A stretch of DNA of 64,000 nt from an uncultured Flavobacteriales bacterium (GTDB lineage Bacteria; Bacteroidota; Bacteroidia; Palsa-965), in contig CALJIF010000049.1 of NCBI GenBank assembly GCA_937974275.1, positions 1-64,000 on the forward strand, written 5' to 3'. Position 1 is the stretch's first letter. Every line of letters starts with the position of its first letter. The translations under genes and the position numbers were made by a program. The notes under the pieces were generated by a model. It made no database searches and had not been told where the DNA came from. It saw only the letters and a list, made by a program, of their open reading frames with translations. Shown piece after piece: positions 1 to 9,713 of the stretch.

Positions 1-1
1 A

Positions 2-1033
2 ACAAAGTACAACGCGACGACTGCATTCAGCGCATCACAACTCGTGTTCAGTGGTTCCTACATTTTGGGTGTGAAAGCTTCGAAAGTGTATCAGGATCTG
101 GCGCAGAAAAACACAGCGCGTACTAACATTGAAACCACTGCAGAAGTTACCAAAGCATACTACACGGTAATGGTTAATGCGGAGCGTAAAAAGTTACTTG
201 ATGCCAATCTGGCGCGTATTGCAAAACTTCGAGACGATACCAAAGCCTTGTACGAAAATGGTTTTGTTGAAAAATTAGATTTCGATCGCATTACCGTTAC
301 TTATAATAACGCAGCCACAGAAGTAGCTAATGTGCAGCGTTTACTAGACTTATCGCTGGTATTACTCAAATACCAAATGGGCATGGACCAGTCGGCAAAC
401 CTGGTTATTTTAGATAAAATCGAAGACCTGCAATTTCAGCCGGAGATTCAGCCCGCGAATAATTTCGCTTACAGCAATCGTGTAGAGTACCAATTACTGG
501 AATTACAATTGCGCGGCCGTCAACTGCAAATGCGCGCTGAACGTGTCGGATACTTGCCCACCATAGCGGTATTCGGCAGTTTGCAAGCACAGGCGTTCCG
601 TCAGGAGTTTGACTTCTTCGCACGCAAACGTTGGTTCCCGATAACTGTTGTTGGTTTACAAGTCAATTTGCCCATCTTCGACGGTGGTCAGCGTCATTAC
701 AGAATTCAACAAGCTAAAATTGGTATTGCAAAAGCCGAAAACGATTTGTTGTTTATTCAACGCACCATCGACATGCAGCAAACCGTTGCTCGTGTAACAC
801 TTCAGAATGCCGCTGCCACACTTGCCGCTCAAAAAGCCAATATGGAATTAGCGCAAAGCGTTTACGATGTGACCAAGAAGAAATACGAGCAAGGTGTTGG
901 TTCCAACATTGAAGTCCTCAACGCCGAAACAAGCTTAAAAGAAGCACAAACCAACTATTTCAGTGCCTTGTACGACGCTGTAACCGCAAAGGTGGATTAC
1001 GACAAATCCATGGGCAATCTGACTATTAAATAA
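2..1033 (+). CDS. TolC-family outer membrane efflux protein (5' truncated by window edge)
   Basis: Outer membrane channel that pairs with the RND adaptor and pump encoded just downstream to carry substrates out of the cell. The frame is open to the left edge, so the signal peptide and first part are missing; 343 residues are visible. The GTG at 44 is internal and not a real start. The sequence is rich in Gln, Ala and Asn with long amphipathic helices, and has the family segment VNLPIFDGGQR near residue 225 and a late helical stretch (KKKYEQGVGSNIEVLNAE) typical of the second outer membrane efflux repeat. It ends 26 bp before the adaptor gene, which fits a TolC-MFP-RND operon. Family assignment is firm; the substrate is unknown. 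Confidence 0.93.
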   Translation, partial: TKYNATTAFSASQLVFSGSYILGVKASKVYQDLAQKNTARTNIETTAEVTKAYYTVMVNAERKKLLDANLARIAKLRDDTKALYENGFVEKLDFDRITVTYNNAATEVANVQRLLDLSLVLLKYQMGMDQSANLVILDKIEDLQFQPEIQPANNFAYSNRVEYQLLELQLRGRQLQMRAERVGYLPTIAVFGSLQAQAFRQEFDFFARKRWFPITVVGLQVNLPIFDGGQRHYRIQQAKIGIAKAENDLLFIQRTIDMQQTVARVTLQNAAATLAAQKANMELAQSVYDVTKKKYEQGVGSNIEVLNAETSLKEAQTNYFSALYDAVTAKVDYDKSMGNLTIK

Positions 1034-1059
1034 ATCACGCATCCGCAATAAACAACTCT

Positions 1060-2184
1060 ATGAAACTCGCATCTTATGTCTTAGCGGCAACCATCATTCT
1101 CGCATCATGCGGTGGTTCCGGATCTAAAGAAGAATTATTAAAACAGAAATACACCGAATTTCATGCACTTCGCAAAGAAATTGCGCAGCTGGAAATGGAA
1201 TTACGTAAAGAAAAAGGCGACAGCACTGCAGCCGGGAAACCGGTTCGTGTTACCGTTATTCAACCGTCCGCATTTGTGCATTCCATCGACATTCAGGGGC
1301 GCATTGATGCAGAAGAAAGCGTAAGCGTTGGTCCACAAATGCCGGGCATGGTGAAGCGCGTATTGGTTCAGGCAGGAGACAAAGTAGCCGCAGGACAAAC
1401 TCTGGCGGAACTGGACACCGACGCAATGAACCAACAACTTTCCGCATTGAAATTACAGCGTGATTTGTCTAAACAAGTGTACGATCGCCAAAAGAATTTG
1501 TGGGATCAGAAAATTGGAACAGAGTTGCAATTCCTTCAGGCCAAAACACAATACGAGGCGTTGAATAAACAAGTTGCTGCGCTCGAAGAACAAATCGCAA
1601 TGGCGCGCGTAACAGCTCCTATTGCCGGAACTGTAGATGCTGTTGGTTTAAAAGTTGGAGAAATGGCAAGTCCCGGATTTACCACTATTCAAATTGTGAA
1701 CACGGGTAAATTGCGCGCTAAAGGTGAAGTAGCTGAAGGTTATATTTCAAAAGTGCGCACCGGTAGCGATGTAGCGATTACACTTCCGGATGCCGACAAC
1801 AAAACAATTCAAACCAAAGTAACGCACGCCGGACGCATCATCAATAAATTGAACCGGACATTCAACGTAGAAGTTGCTTTAGCGCCTAATGAAGAAAATG
1901 TTGTTCCGAACATGATCGCAATAATTAAAATTACGGATTACAAAAACGACAGCGCTAAAGTTGTTCCGCTTGCTGCCATTCAACAAGGTTCTGACGGTAA
2001 AACGTTTGTTTATGTAGCTGCAACTTCAGGAGGAAAAACAGTAGCGGAAAAACGTGATGTCAGCTACACCTTCACCTACAACGGTAACGCAGAAATTACT
2101 GCAGGTTTATCCGAAGGCGATCGTGTTATTACGGAAGGCTACGCAGACCTTACTCCGGGCGATGTTTTAACTATTCAAGAATAA
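1060..2184 (+). CDS. RND efflux periplasmic adaptor (membrane fusion protein), lipoprotein
   Basis: Periplasmic adaptor linking the inner membrane RND pump at 2221 to the TolC-like protein upstream. The N-terminus is a lipoprotein signal (ATIILASC, Cys at about 17) followed by a short charged coiled coil (residues 23-53). A biotinyl/lipoyl-like half-motif (GPQMPGMVKRVLVQAGDKV, about residues 90-108), a helical hairpin (about 120-180) and a second half-motif (APIAGTVDAVGLKVGEM) follow in the usual HlyD/AcrA order. Length 374 is normal. It sits between tolC (26 bp) and the pump (36 bp), so the three are very likely one operon. Substrate is not predictable. Confidence 0.93.
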   Translation: MKLASYVLAATIILASCGGSGSKEELLKQKYTEFHALRKEIAQLEMELRKEKGDSTAAGKPVRVTVIQPSAFVHSIDIQGRIDAEESVSVGPQMPGMVKRVLVQAGDKVAAGQTLAELDTDAMNQQLSALKLQRDLSKQVYDRQKNLWDQKIGTELQFLQAKTQYEALNKQVAALEEQIAMARVTAPIAGTVDAVGLKVGEMASPGFTTIQIVNTGKLRAKGEVAEGYISKVRTGSDVAITLPDADNKTIQTKVTHAGRIINKLNRTFNVEVALAPNEENVVPNMIAIIKITDYKNDSAKVVPLAAIQQGSDGKTFVYVAATSGGKTVAEKRDVSYTFTYNGNAEITAGLSEGDRVITEGYADLTPGDVLTIQE

Positions 2185-2220
2185 TAACCCTGATTATAAT
2201 CACACTTAACATTTTGGGTT

Positions 2221-5200
2221 ATGCTAGATAAAATCAAAGAATTTAAACCGACCAGCTGGTCCATCGATAATAAAACGTCGATCTATATTTTGACGGTGTT
2301 CCTATCGTTGGCCGGAATATTGTACTACCAGAAACTTCCGAAGGAACAGTTTCCGGACATCGTGGTTCCAACCATCTATGTAACTACCGTGTATGCCGGC
2401 TCCTCTCCTACCGACATGGAAAATCTGGTAGCGAAACCCTTGGAAAAGCAGATCAAAGCGATCTCCGGAGTAAAGAAAATTACTTCCAATTCCATCCAGG
2501 ATTTCTGTAACGTAGTCGTAGAGTTTAACACCAACGTTTCCGTTGAAACAGCAAAGCAGAAAGTTAAAGATGCCGTTGATAAAGCGAAACGCGACTTACC
2601 GCAAAGTCTGACAGCCGGTCCTGACGTAATTGAGGTGAACTTCTCCGATATGCCGATTATGGCGGTGAATATCGCAGGCGATTATGATCTGGCGAAACTG
2701 AAAAATTTCGCCGACAACGTTAAAGATCGTGTTGAAGGGCTGAAAGAGATAACACGTGTGGACATGATTGGTGCGCTGGAACGAGAAATTCAGGTGAACG
2801 TGGACATGTACAAGATGCAGGCCGCGCAGTTAACGCTGGATGATATTTCACGCGCCATTCAATACGAAAACATGACCATTTCGGGTGGAACGGTTACTAC
2901 AGACGGCGTGAAACGAACCATCGCTTTAAAGAATGAATTCCGTTCGGTTGAAGAACTCAAAAATATTGTGGTGGGTTCACAAGCCGGTGCTTTAGTGTAT
3001 TTGAAAGATGTAGCTGAAGTTGTGGATGGATTCAAAGAACAGGAAAGCTACGCGCGTCTTGACGGGAAAAATGTTATCACGCTTAATATCGTGAAACGTG
3101 CCGGAGAAAACCTGATTGATGCGTCCGATAAGATTCGCGCTATTGTTGCTGAAATGCAAGGCAATAAACAATTGCCGGCAGATTTGAAAGTAACGTTTAC
3201 CGGCGACCAATCTGACAATACGCGTATCACGTTGCACGATCTCATCAACACCATCATCATCGGATTTATTCTCGTGTTAGTGGTATTGATGTTTTTCATG
3301 GGAGCAACGAACGCGTTTTTCGTGGCGTTGTCCGTACCGCTTTCCATGGCGATTGCCTTTATCGTGTTGGATAGTATCGGCTTTACGATGAACATGATCG
3401 TACTCTTCTCGTTCCTGTTAGCGTTAGGAATTGTTGTGGATGATGCCATCGTTGTAATTGAAAATACACACCGTATCTTCTCCGAAAACAAAGGCATTGG
3501 CATTGTACGAGCCGCGAAATTAGCCGCAGGCGAAGTATTTCTACCTGTATTATCCGGAACACTGACCACCTTGGCTCCGTTTATTCCGTTGGCATTCTGG
3601 AGCGGTATCATTGGTAAGTTCATGGTGTATTTGCCGATAACGTTAATTATAACATTGCTCGCATCCTTGCTGGTAGCGTACATTATCAATCCGGTTTTTG
3701 CGGTTGACTTTATGCGTCACTACGATTCTAAAACGGCAAAAGACAATCGTTGGCCAAAATGGTTGCGCCGCACGACTATCATCGCGGGAGTATTGGCATT
3801 AATGGGATATTCAACGGGCTCATGGTTCACAGGAAATTTCACGTTAGTTATTTATGGTGTTATTTTAATTCACCATTATTTCCTGCGTCGTACCATATTT
3901 AAATTTCAGGAAAACATCTGGCCTCGTTTCCGCGAATGGTACGGTCGTCGCTTAACCTGGGCTATCGACCACCCGTATACTGTTCTTATTTCAATTGTGT
4001 TGTTGTTTGTGATTTCGTTTATCGGTATCGGTATTCGCCAGCCTAAAGTAGATTTCTTCCCGTCTTCCGACCCGAACTTTATCTACGCGTATATTGAAAC
4101 TCCTGTTGGAACAGATCAGGCGAAAACAGATTCGATTGCGCAAATTGTTGAAAAACGAATCAACAAACTTGTTGCTCCCGACATGGACATGATCACTTCG
4201 ATCATCACCAACGTTGCTGTAGCAGCGGGCGATCCGCAACAACAAGATCAAAGTGTACAGCCGCATAAAGCGAAGGTTACTGTGGCATTCAAACAGTTTG
4301 CACAGCGTAACGGCAAATCCACTTCGGATGTGTTGCAACGTGTACAACAGGATTTCAAAGCGAACCGACTGATCGGAGCAGAAATCGATGTGCAAAAAGA
4401 AAGCAACGGTCCTCCTGTTTCAAAACCCATCAGTATTGAAATCAGCGGCGAAGATTTGGAAGACATTCTCTTCACTGCGGCCGATTTAAAAACGTATCTG
4501 GAGAAACAACTGGATAGTTTAAAAATTGGCGGTGTTGCACAATTAAAAACTGATGTTGCAGCAAGTAAACCTGAAATTGTTTTCTCGCTAGATCGTGAAC
4601 GTGCAAATCGTGAAGGTGTTTCTACCGGAATGATCGGAATGGCAATTCGTAATTCCATCTTCGGTGCAGAAGCTTCTAAATTCCGTGATGCTAATGATGA
4701 ATACAAAATCATGGTGCGTTACAAGCAGGATCAGCGCAGCGATATCAACGCCATTCGCAACTTGAAAATGACGTATCGCGATATGAACATGGGCGGCATG
4801 ATTCGTAACGTTCCTTTGTCATCTTTTGCAGACATTAAATACGACGTGAGTTACGGAGCCGTAAAACGCAAAGGACAAAAGCGTGTGGTTACTTTAGAGT
4901 CGAACGTAGCAGAAGGTTTCAACCCTAACGACGTTGTAGCTGATGTAGAAAGCTTGCTTGCCACATACAAAGAAGCTCCTGCCGGAATTTCCATTCGTAT
5001 GGGCGGACAACAAGAAGAACAAGCAGAAACTGCGGCATTCCTGGGTTGGGCGATGATAGCTTCTATCGGATTGATCATCGTAATTCTTGTAACACAGTTT
5101 AATTCCATCGGAAAACCAATCATCATCCTGAGCGAAATTTTCTTCAGCGTGATTGGCGTATTCTTAGGTCTGGCCATATTCGGTGATAACATTTCGATTG

Positions 5201-5652
5201 TTATGACAGGTGTTGGTATTGTTGCATTGGCGGGCATCGTGGTGCGAAACGGAATTCTGATTGTAGAGTTTATTGACATTTTGAGAGAACGTGGAATGCC
5301 GTTGCGCGAAGCGATCATTGAAGCCGGTAAAACACGTATGACTCCTGTATTACTTACAGCCACTGCAACTATGCTCGGACTTGTTCCTCTTGCCATCGGA
5401 TTGAATATGGATTTCTATACATTATTCTCTGAATTCGATCCTAAGATTTTCCTGGGTGGTGATAGCGTTGCCTTCTGGGGACCTTTATCCTGGACCATGA
5501 TTTACGGTTTATCATTCGCAACCGTATTAACATTAATTGTATTGCCGATTATGTATTTGCTTGCAGAACGCACTACCGAGCGCATTAAGCGACTCGCGGG
5601 TTCGGGAGCAAAACATGATGAGCATCATAGTGACAATCAGACAAGCGAATAA
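2221..5652 (+). CDS. RND-family efflux pump permease (HAE1/AcrB type)
   Basis: Proton-driven inner membrane pump of the hydrophobe/amphiphile efflux family. TM1 lies at residues 21-40, the next TM cluster at about 340-500 and the last at about 935-1125. TM4 carries the adjacent acidic pair in GIVVDDAIVVIENTH (about residues 404-418), the proton relay seen in AcrB-type pumps; heavy-metal pumps such as the one at 46316 differ here. At 1143 residues it is longer than typical AcrB (about 1050), with extra hydrophobic sequence after TM6 (about residues 515-560). It is third in the tolC-adaptor-pump operon and is followed by a strong terminator. Drug, lipid or other amphiphile export is plausible. 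Confidence 0.94.
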   Translation: MLDKIKEFKPTSWSIDNKTSIYILTVFLSLAGILYYQKLPKEQFPDIVVPTIYVTTVYAGSSPTDMENLVAKPLEKQIKAISGVKKITSNSIQDFCNVVVEFNTNVSVETAKQKVKDAVDKAKRDLPQSLTAGPDVIEVNFSDMPIMAVNIAGDYDLAKLKNFADNVKDRVEGLKEITRVDMIGALEREIQVNVDMYKMQAAQLTLDDISRAIQYENMTISGGTVTTDGVKRTIALKNEFRSVEELKNIVVGSQAGALVYLKDVAEVVDGFKEQESYARLDGKNVITLNIVKRAGENLIDASDKIRAIVAEMQGNKQLPADLKVTFTGDQSDNTRITLHDLINTIIIGFILVLVVLMFFMGATNAFFVALSVPLSMAIAFIVLDSIGFTMNMIVLFSFLLALGIVVDDAIVVIENTHRIFSENKGIGIVRAAKLAAGEVFLPVLSGTLTTLAPFIPLAFWSGIIGKFMVYLPITLIITLLASLLVAYIINPVFAVDFMRHYDSKTAKDNRWPKWLRRTTIIAGVLALMGYSTGSWFTGNFTLVIYGVILIHHYFLRRTIFKFQENIWPRFREWYGRRLTWAIDHPYTVLISIVLLFVISFIGIGIRQPKVDFFPSSDPNFIYAYIETPVGTDQAKTDSIAQIVEKRINKLVAPDMDMITSIITNVAVAAGDPQQQDQSVQPHKAKVTVAFKQFAQRNGKSTSDVLQRVQQDFKANRLIGAEIDVQKESNGPPVSKPISIEISGEDLEDILFTAADLKTYLEKQLDSLKIGGVAQLKTDVAASKPEIVFSLDRERANREGVSTGMIGMAIRNSIFGAEASKFRDANDEYKIMVRYKQDQRSDINAIRNLKMTYRDMNMGGMIRNVPLSSFADIKYDVSYGAVKRKGQKRVVTLESNVAEGFNPNDVVADVESLLATYKEAPAGISIRMGGQQEEQAETAAFLGWAMIASIGLIIVILVTQFNSIGKPIIILSEIFFSVIGVFLGLAIFGDNISIVMTGVGIVALAGIVVRNGILIVEFIDILRERGMPLREAIIEAGKTRMTPVLLTATATMLGLVPLAIGLNMDFYTLFSEFDPKIFLGGDSVAFWGPLSWTMIYGLSFATVLTLIVLPIMYLLAERTTERIKRLAGSGAKHDEHHSDNQTSE

Positions 5653-5658
5653 TTTTAC

Positions 5659-5690
5659 AGGGCTGCGGAATTATTTCTGCAGCCCTTTTT
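5659..5690 (+). terminator. Rho-independent terminator after RND operon
   Basis: The arms AGGGCTGC (5659-5666) and GCAGCCCT (5679-5686) pair perfectly around a 12-base loop and are followed by a T run. It lies 6 bases after the stop of the RND pump and 10 bases before the next adaptor gene, so it separates the RND operon from the ABC operon. Confidence 0.85.
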
Positions 5691-5700
5691 GTAAACAACC

Positions 5701-6780
5701 ATGAGAATACTATCCCTCCTGCTGCTCGTGACGCTGTGGTCCTGTAAAGGACAAAGGCAAGAATCGGTAAGCCCTGTCCGCAAAGATTTGACGCAAGCCG
5801 TTTACGCTTCCGGCAAAATATTTCCGAAAGACAATTACAAACTTTTTGCGAAGCTCCCCGGTTATGTGCAAGAGATACACGTGCGTGTTGGAGATACCGT
5901 AACTGCAGGACAAGCGCTGATTACCATTCGCAGTGAGGTGAGCGAACTCAACGTTGCTGCTGCAAAAAATCAATACGCCTTGGCCGCATCCAACGCTTCC
6001 GATGATGGTCCCATACTGCCGTCATTGCGAGCAGAAGCAACTGCTGCAAAAAGTAAGCGCGCTTCAGATTCTGTCAACGTTGCCCGTTTTACGGCACTTC
6101 TGGCCACTAATGCAACAGCTGTCAACACATTGGATCAGGCAAAAGTTGCATTCGAAAACTCCAAAGCACAACATGCTCGTGCAGAAGGCAACTATCACGC
6201 AACACGATTACGTTTACAAACTGAAGCACAAAACGCCAAACTCCAGCTGGATGCACAAACCAGCAACCGAAATGAATACATCATTGCAGCAGTTTCGTCA
6301 GGTCGTGTGTACGATATTGTTCCTAAAATTGGGGACTTCGTAAATTCCAACAAGCCTATCATGGAATTGGGGAATGCAACTGCATTTCAGGTAGAACTGA
6401 ATATTGATGAAACCGACATCGCGTTGATTAAACCCGGGCAAAATATCGTCTACGAAATTGACGCGTACGAAGGAAAAACTTTCAACGGCACTGTTGATCA
6501 CATCTATCCGCGCATTGCAGCGCTGGATAAAACAGCGTTAGTTATTGGCACGCTGGATCAAGGTAACGCACAATGGTATTCCGGAATGTCCCTTGAAGCC
6601 AATATTGTAATTGATACCAAGAAAAATATTCTGGTTATTCCACGTGAATTTATTTCTGCGGAAAATACGGTTAAAGTGAAAGGCAAAGATGAGCCTGTGA
6701 AAGTAACGACAGGATTGAAAGATCTCCGCTACGTTGAAATCCTCAGCGGTGTAAACGAACAAGGTATACTCGTGAAGTAA
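5701..6780 (+). CDS. MacA/HlyD-like periplasmic adaptor of an ABC exporter, lipoprotein
   Basis: Periplasmic adaptor for the MacB-like permease and ATPase encoded immediately downstream. It starts with a short lipoprotein signal (LLLLVTLWSC, Cys at 15). The first lipoyl half-motif is at about residues 52-80 (PGYVQEIHVRVGDTVTAGQAL), then a helical hairpin (about 85-190), then the second half-motif (SSGRVYDIVPKIGDFV) and beta-barrel segments. The 359-residue length is usual for the family. Its stop codon touches the ATG of the permease with no gap, indicating translational coupling. It begins just after a terminator, so this operon probably has its own promoter in or near that hairpin region. 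Substrate unknown. Confidence 0.9.
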   Translation: MRILSLLLLVTLWSCKGQRQESVSPVRKDLTQAVYASGKIFPKDNYKLFAKLPGYVQEIHVRVGDTVTAGQALITIRSEVSELNVAAAKNQYALAASNASDDGPILPSLRAEATAAKSKRASDSVNVARFTALLATNATAVNTLDQAKVAFENSKAQHARAEGNYHATRLRLQTEAQNAKLQLDAQTSNRNEYIIAAVSSGRVYDIVPKIGDFVNSNKPIMELGNATAFQVELNIDETDIALIKPGQNIVYEIDAYEGKTFNGTVDHIYPRIAALDKTALVIGTLDQGNAQWYSGMSLEANIVIDTKKNILVIPREFISAENTVKVKGKDEPVKVTTGLKDLRYVEILSGVNEQGILVK

Positions 6781-8052
6781 ATGAAAAGCTATCTGAAACG
6801 TCCGGCTTTTCGCATTGCGATGACACATCTGTTGTCTAAAAAACGACAGACGATTGTTGCTATGCTTGGCGTAACGTTTGGTATAGCCATTTTCATTTTT
6901 CAGGCGGGCCTGATGACCGGATTTCAGAACATGTTTATCGAACAAACGGTAAACACATCCGCGAACGTTCGCATTTATAATGACGTTCAGGTTGCGAAAA
7001 AATCCATCTATTCGAAAACACTTTCGGATACCGCACAATCCTGGGTGCTGGTGCGCAATCAAAAACCGAAAGATGAAGAACCGCGTTTAAAGAATGGCTA
7101 CCAGATGATGCGCATTATCGAAAATCATCCTGAAGTTATCGGCGTTTCTCCTTTCGTAGGTTCGCAGGCCATATTTAACATGGGCATTGCACAAGTTGCA
7201 GGACGTGTAGCCGGTGTTGATATTGAACGAGAGAACAATACGTTCAATGTAGAAAAGTACATGATCGATGGTGACCTGAAACGCCTTGTCACCACACCGA
7301 ATGGTGTCATTTTAGGCGAAGGGCTTGCCATGAAACTGGGGGCGGCTACAGGCGATATCATCACTGTGTCATCTGCCAAAGGATCGGCACTGCAAATGCG
7401 TGTTGTCGGAATACATAAATCCGGTGTGGTAGAGTTGGATAATAGTCGCGCTTATATCAACATTCGTAATGCACAAAAATTACTACAAGTTGATGGGAGC
7501 TATATCACCGATCTCAACATCAAACTAAAAGACATCAACAAGGCCAAAGCATTGGCTGCTGACTGGCAAAAACAATTCGGTTATACCGCAGTAGATTGGG
7601 AAACCGCTAATGCCAACGTATTCAGCGTGTTCAAAATCCAGAACATGGTAACGTATTTAATTATTACATCAATTTTAATTGTTTCCGGTTTCGGTATTTT
7701 TAATATTCTCATGATGATCATTTATGAGAAAATGCCGGACATCGCGATTCTCAAAGCAACAGGCTTTAAAGACAAAGACATACGCACAATATTTCTTACC
7801 GAATCATTAGTTATCGGAATATTTGGCGGATTACTCGGATTAATTGTCGGCTGGGGATTGCAACAAATTGCAGGCAGTGTTAAAATGGATATACGAGGAT
7901 TCGTTGCGATGGAATATTTAAAATTCAATACCAGCGCCGGTTTTTATGCCATGGCTTACATCTTCGGATTAGTAGCTACAGCCTTGGCGGGTTACATTCC
8001 CGCACGAAAAGCTGCACGTGTTGATGCCATAGACATTATCAGAAGCAAATAA
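6781..8052 (+). CDS. MacB/FtsX-like ABC transporter permease
   Basis: Inner membrane subunit of a mechanotransmission-type ABC exporter. The layout is typical: TM1 at about residues 21-46, a large periplasmic domain (about 47-280) and three C-terminal TM segments (about 285-310, 335-358 and 385-405), ending with the conserved segment PARKAARVDAIDIIR. No ATPase domain is fused, so the ATPase at 8054 must complete it. It is joined end to start with the adaptor gene and lies 1 base before the ATPase gene, forming a three-gene operon. MacB-type macrolide or peptide export and LolC/E-like lipoprotein release share this fold; the adaptor partner favours the MacA-MacB type. Confidence 0.92.
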   Translation: MKSYLKRPAFRIAMTHLLSKKRQTIVAMLGVTFGIAIFIFQAGLMTGFQNMFIEQTVNTSANVRIYNDVQVAKKSIYSKTLSDTAQSWVLVRNQKPKDEEPRLKNGYQMMRIIENHPEVIGVSPFVGSQAIFNMGIAQVAGRVAGVDIERENNTFNVEKYMIDGDLKRLVTTPNGVILGEGLAMKLGAATGDIITVSSAKGSALQMRVVGIHKSGVVELDNSRAYINIRNAQKLLQVDGSYITDLNIKLKDINKAKALAADWQKQFGYTAVDWETANANVFSVFKIQNMVTYLIITSILIVSGFGIFNILMMIIYEKMPDIAILKATGFKDKDIRTIFLTESLVIGIFGGLLGLIVGWGLQQIAGSVKMDIRGFVAMEYLKFNTSAGFYAMAYIFGLVATALAGYIPARKAARVDAIDIIRSK

Positions 8053-8053
8053 T

Positions 8054-8749
8054 ATGAACCCGGATATTATACTTGAAACACGCTCCATCAACAAATTCTT
8101 CCGGGATCCGGTGGATTTTCAGGCGTTGAAGAATATCAGTTTCAAAATATCCCGTGGGCAATTTGTTTCTATTGTAGGTTCCTCGGGCAGCGGCAAATCG
8201 ACATTGTTGTACTTGTTGTCCACTCTGGATACCGACTACGAAGGTGAAATTTTAATTGACAACGAACCGCTTCACGAAAAGTCGAAAAATCAACTTGCCG
8301 AAATTCGCAATGAAAAAATCGGCTTCGTTTTTCAATTTCACTACTTGTTACCGGAATTTACTGTTTTGGATAACGTCATGTTGCCTGCTCTTAAACTGGG
8401 CAAATACGACGAAGACACCATTCGTAAGCACGCCTTTGAAAAGCTCGATTTGCTGGGATTAGGCGATCAGGCAATTAAAAAAGCCAGCAAACTTTCGGGT
8501 GGTCAGCAACAGCGTGCTGCAATTGCGCGTGCTCTGATTAATAATCCCAGCATCATTTTCGGTGATGAGCCTACCGGAAATCTGGACTCAAAAAATGCAC
8601 AAACCGTTTTTGATATTTTCAGAGAGTTGCAACTTAAATTCAACCAAACCATTTTGGTTGTAACGCACGATGCACAGTTTGCGGGCAGCACCGACAGGCG
8701 AATAACGCTTAAAGATGGTGAACTGTTGAGCGATGAAATGCTTAAGTAA
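8054..8749 (+). CDS. ABC transporter ATP-binding protein (MacB/LolD type)
   Basis: Cytoplasmic ATPase that powers the permease encoded just upstream. Walker A is GSSGSGKS (residues 42-49), the signature is LSGGQQQR (about 146-153) and Walker B ends in FGDEPTGNLD (about 168-177), followed by the H-loop in VVTHD. The 231-residue length and DEPTGNLD wording fit the LolD/MacB subfamily. It is the last gene of the operon. Its 3' end overlaps the convergent LD-carboxypeptidase gene by 8 bases, so no room exists for a classical terminator between them. Confidence 0.95.
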   Translation: MNPDIILETRSINKFFRDPVDFQALKNISFKISRGQFVSIVGSSGSGKSTLLYLLSTLDTDYEGEILIDNEPLHEKSKNQLAEIRNEKIGFVFQFHYLLPEFTVLDNVMLPALKLGKYDEDTIRKHAFEKLDLLGLGDQAIKKASKLSGGQQQRAAIARALINNPSIIFGDEPTGNLDSKNAQTVFDIFRELQLKFNQTILVVTHDAQFAGSTDRRITLKDGELLSDEMLK

Positions 8750-9659
8750 ATTTTAAGCAGGCACCGGTTGCATCAACATCTAATTCAACTCGTGCGCCCA
8801 TTTTCAATGCAATATTTTTAACCCCATGTCCTGCCGGGAATCCGAATGCAACAGGATATTTATACTCTTCTACATGCGAGCGAATAATCTCTTCCGCAGT
8901 TTGTCCGAAGGGAACAGCATTGTCCTTCATGTCGTCCATTCCTCCGACGATCAAACCTGCCAGATGTTTTAATTTCCCCGCACGCTTCAAACTCAACATC
9001 ATTCTATCAATGTGATATAAATACTCGTCCAGATCCTCGATGAACAGCACTTTCCCGTTATAATTCAAATCTGAAGCGGAATGCTGAATGGCGTACAACA
9101 AACTTAAATTTCCGCCAATCAATTCACCTTGCGCAATGCCGGGCTTGTTCAATCGTGAAGCATCTGCAGCAGTTTCCACATTAACCGTCTTCCCGCATAA
9201 AACATCCAGCAAGGACTGCGTGCTCTCCGCGTCCTTCAAAAAATTAATCGGCATTGTACCATGCACGGTTTGTAGTCCGAAATTGGCATGAATATGTGCG
9301 TGAAATACGGTAATGTCGCTATAGCCTACGATCCATTTGGGCTGTTCCTTCAAGTAATTCCAGTTGATACCATCCACAATACGCATGCACCCGTATCCGC
9401 CTCGCGCCGCAATAATGGCTTTAACTTTCGAATCGCCCAGTAGTTCATTCATATCCGCAATTCGCGCCGCGTCGGTGCCTGAAAATTGATTTTCCGTACC
9501 GTACAAATTCGTGCTGCATTTAACGACGAATCCCGCTTCTTGCATCAGGCGAATGGCCGGAGACATTTCATCACGACTGATTTTTCGTGCCGGTGCAGCT
9601 ATGCCGATAACATCTCCCGGCTGCAAATACGGAGGCGTAATGGTTTGCGTCTGTTTCAT
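8742..9659 (-). CDS. LD-carboxypeptidase (peptidase family S66)
   Basis: Serine carboxypeptidase that trims the terminal D-Ala from murein tetrapeptides during peptidoglycan recycling. Family S66 features are visible: the early segment PGDVIGIAAPARKIS, the block ARGGYGCMRIVDGINW, the nucleophile region GYSDITVFHAH, the glutamate region FIEDLDEYLYHIDRMM, and a late His in AGHGVKNIALKMG. The 305-residue length is normal. No signal peptide is seen, in agreement with a cytoplasmic LdcA-type enzyme. It stands alone on the minus strand, diverging from metG across a 54-base gap. Confidence 0.93.
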   Translation of the reverse strand: MKQTQTITPPYLQPGDVIGIAAPARKISRDEMSPAIRLMQEAGFVVKCSTNLYGTENQFSGTDAARIADMNELLGDSKVKAIIAARGGYGCMRIVDGINWNYLKEQPKWIVGYSDITVFHAHIHANFGLQTVHGTMPINFLKDAESTQSLLDVLCGKTVNVETAADASRLNKPGIAQGELIGGNLSLLYAIQHSASDLNYNGKVLFIEDLDEYLYHIDRMMLSLKRAGKLKHLAGLIVGGMDDMKDNAVPFGQTAEEIIRSHVEEYKYPVAFGFPAGHGVKNIALKMGARVELDVDATGACLKFT

Positions 9660-9713
9660 TATCTTCGTGCTCCCTGATGAGCCCGTAAATCTAAGCGTTC
9701 AGGATGAATTAGC

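Noticed and set aside
3048..3689. Long minus-strand open frame of 213 codons inside the RND pump gene
   Set aside because: It is antisense to a strongly conserved pump, has low-complexity Met/Ile/Asn/Thr composition and no family resemblance.
5954..6343. Plus-strand frame of 129 codons inside the MacA-like adaptor gene
   Set aside because: It is an out-of-frame shadow with unnatural composition; the adaptor frame contains all the recognisable motifs.
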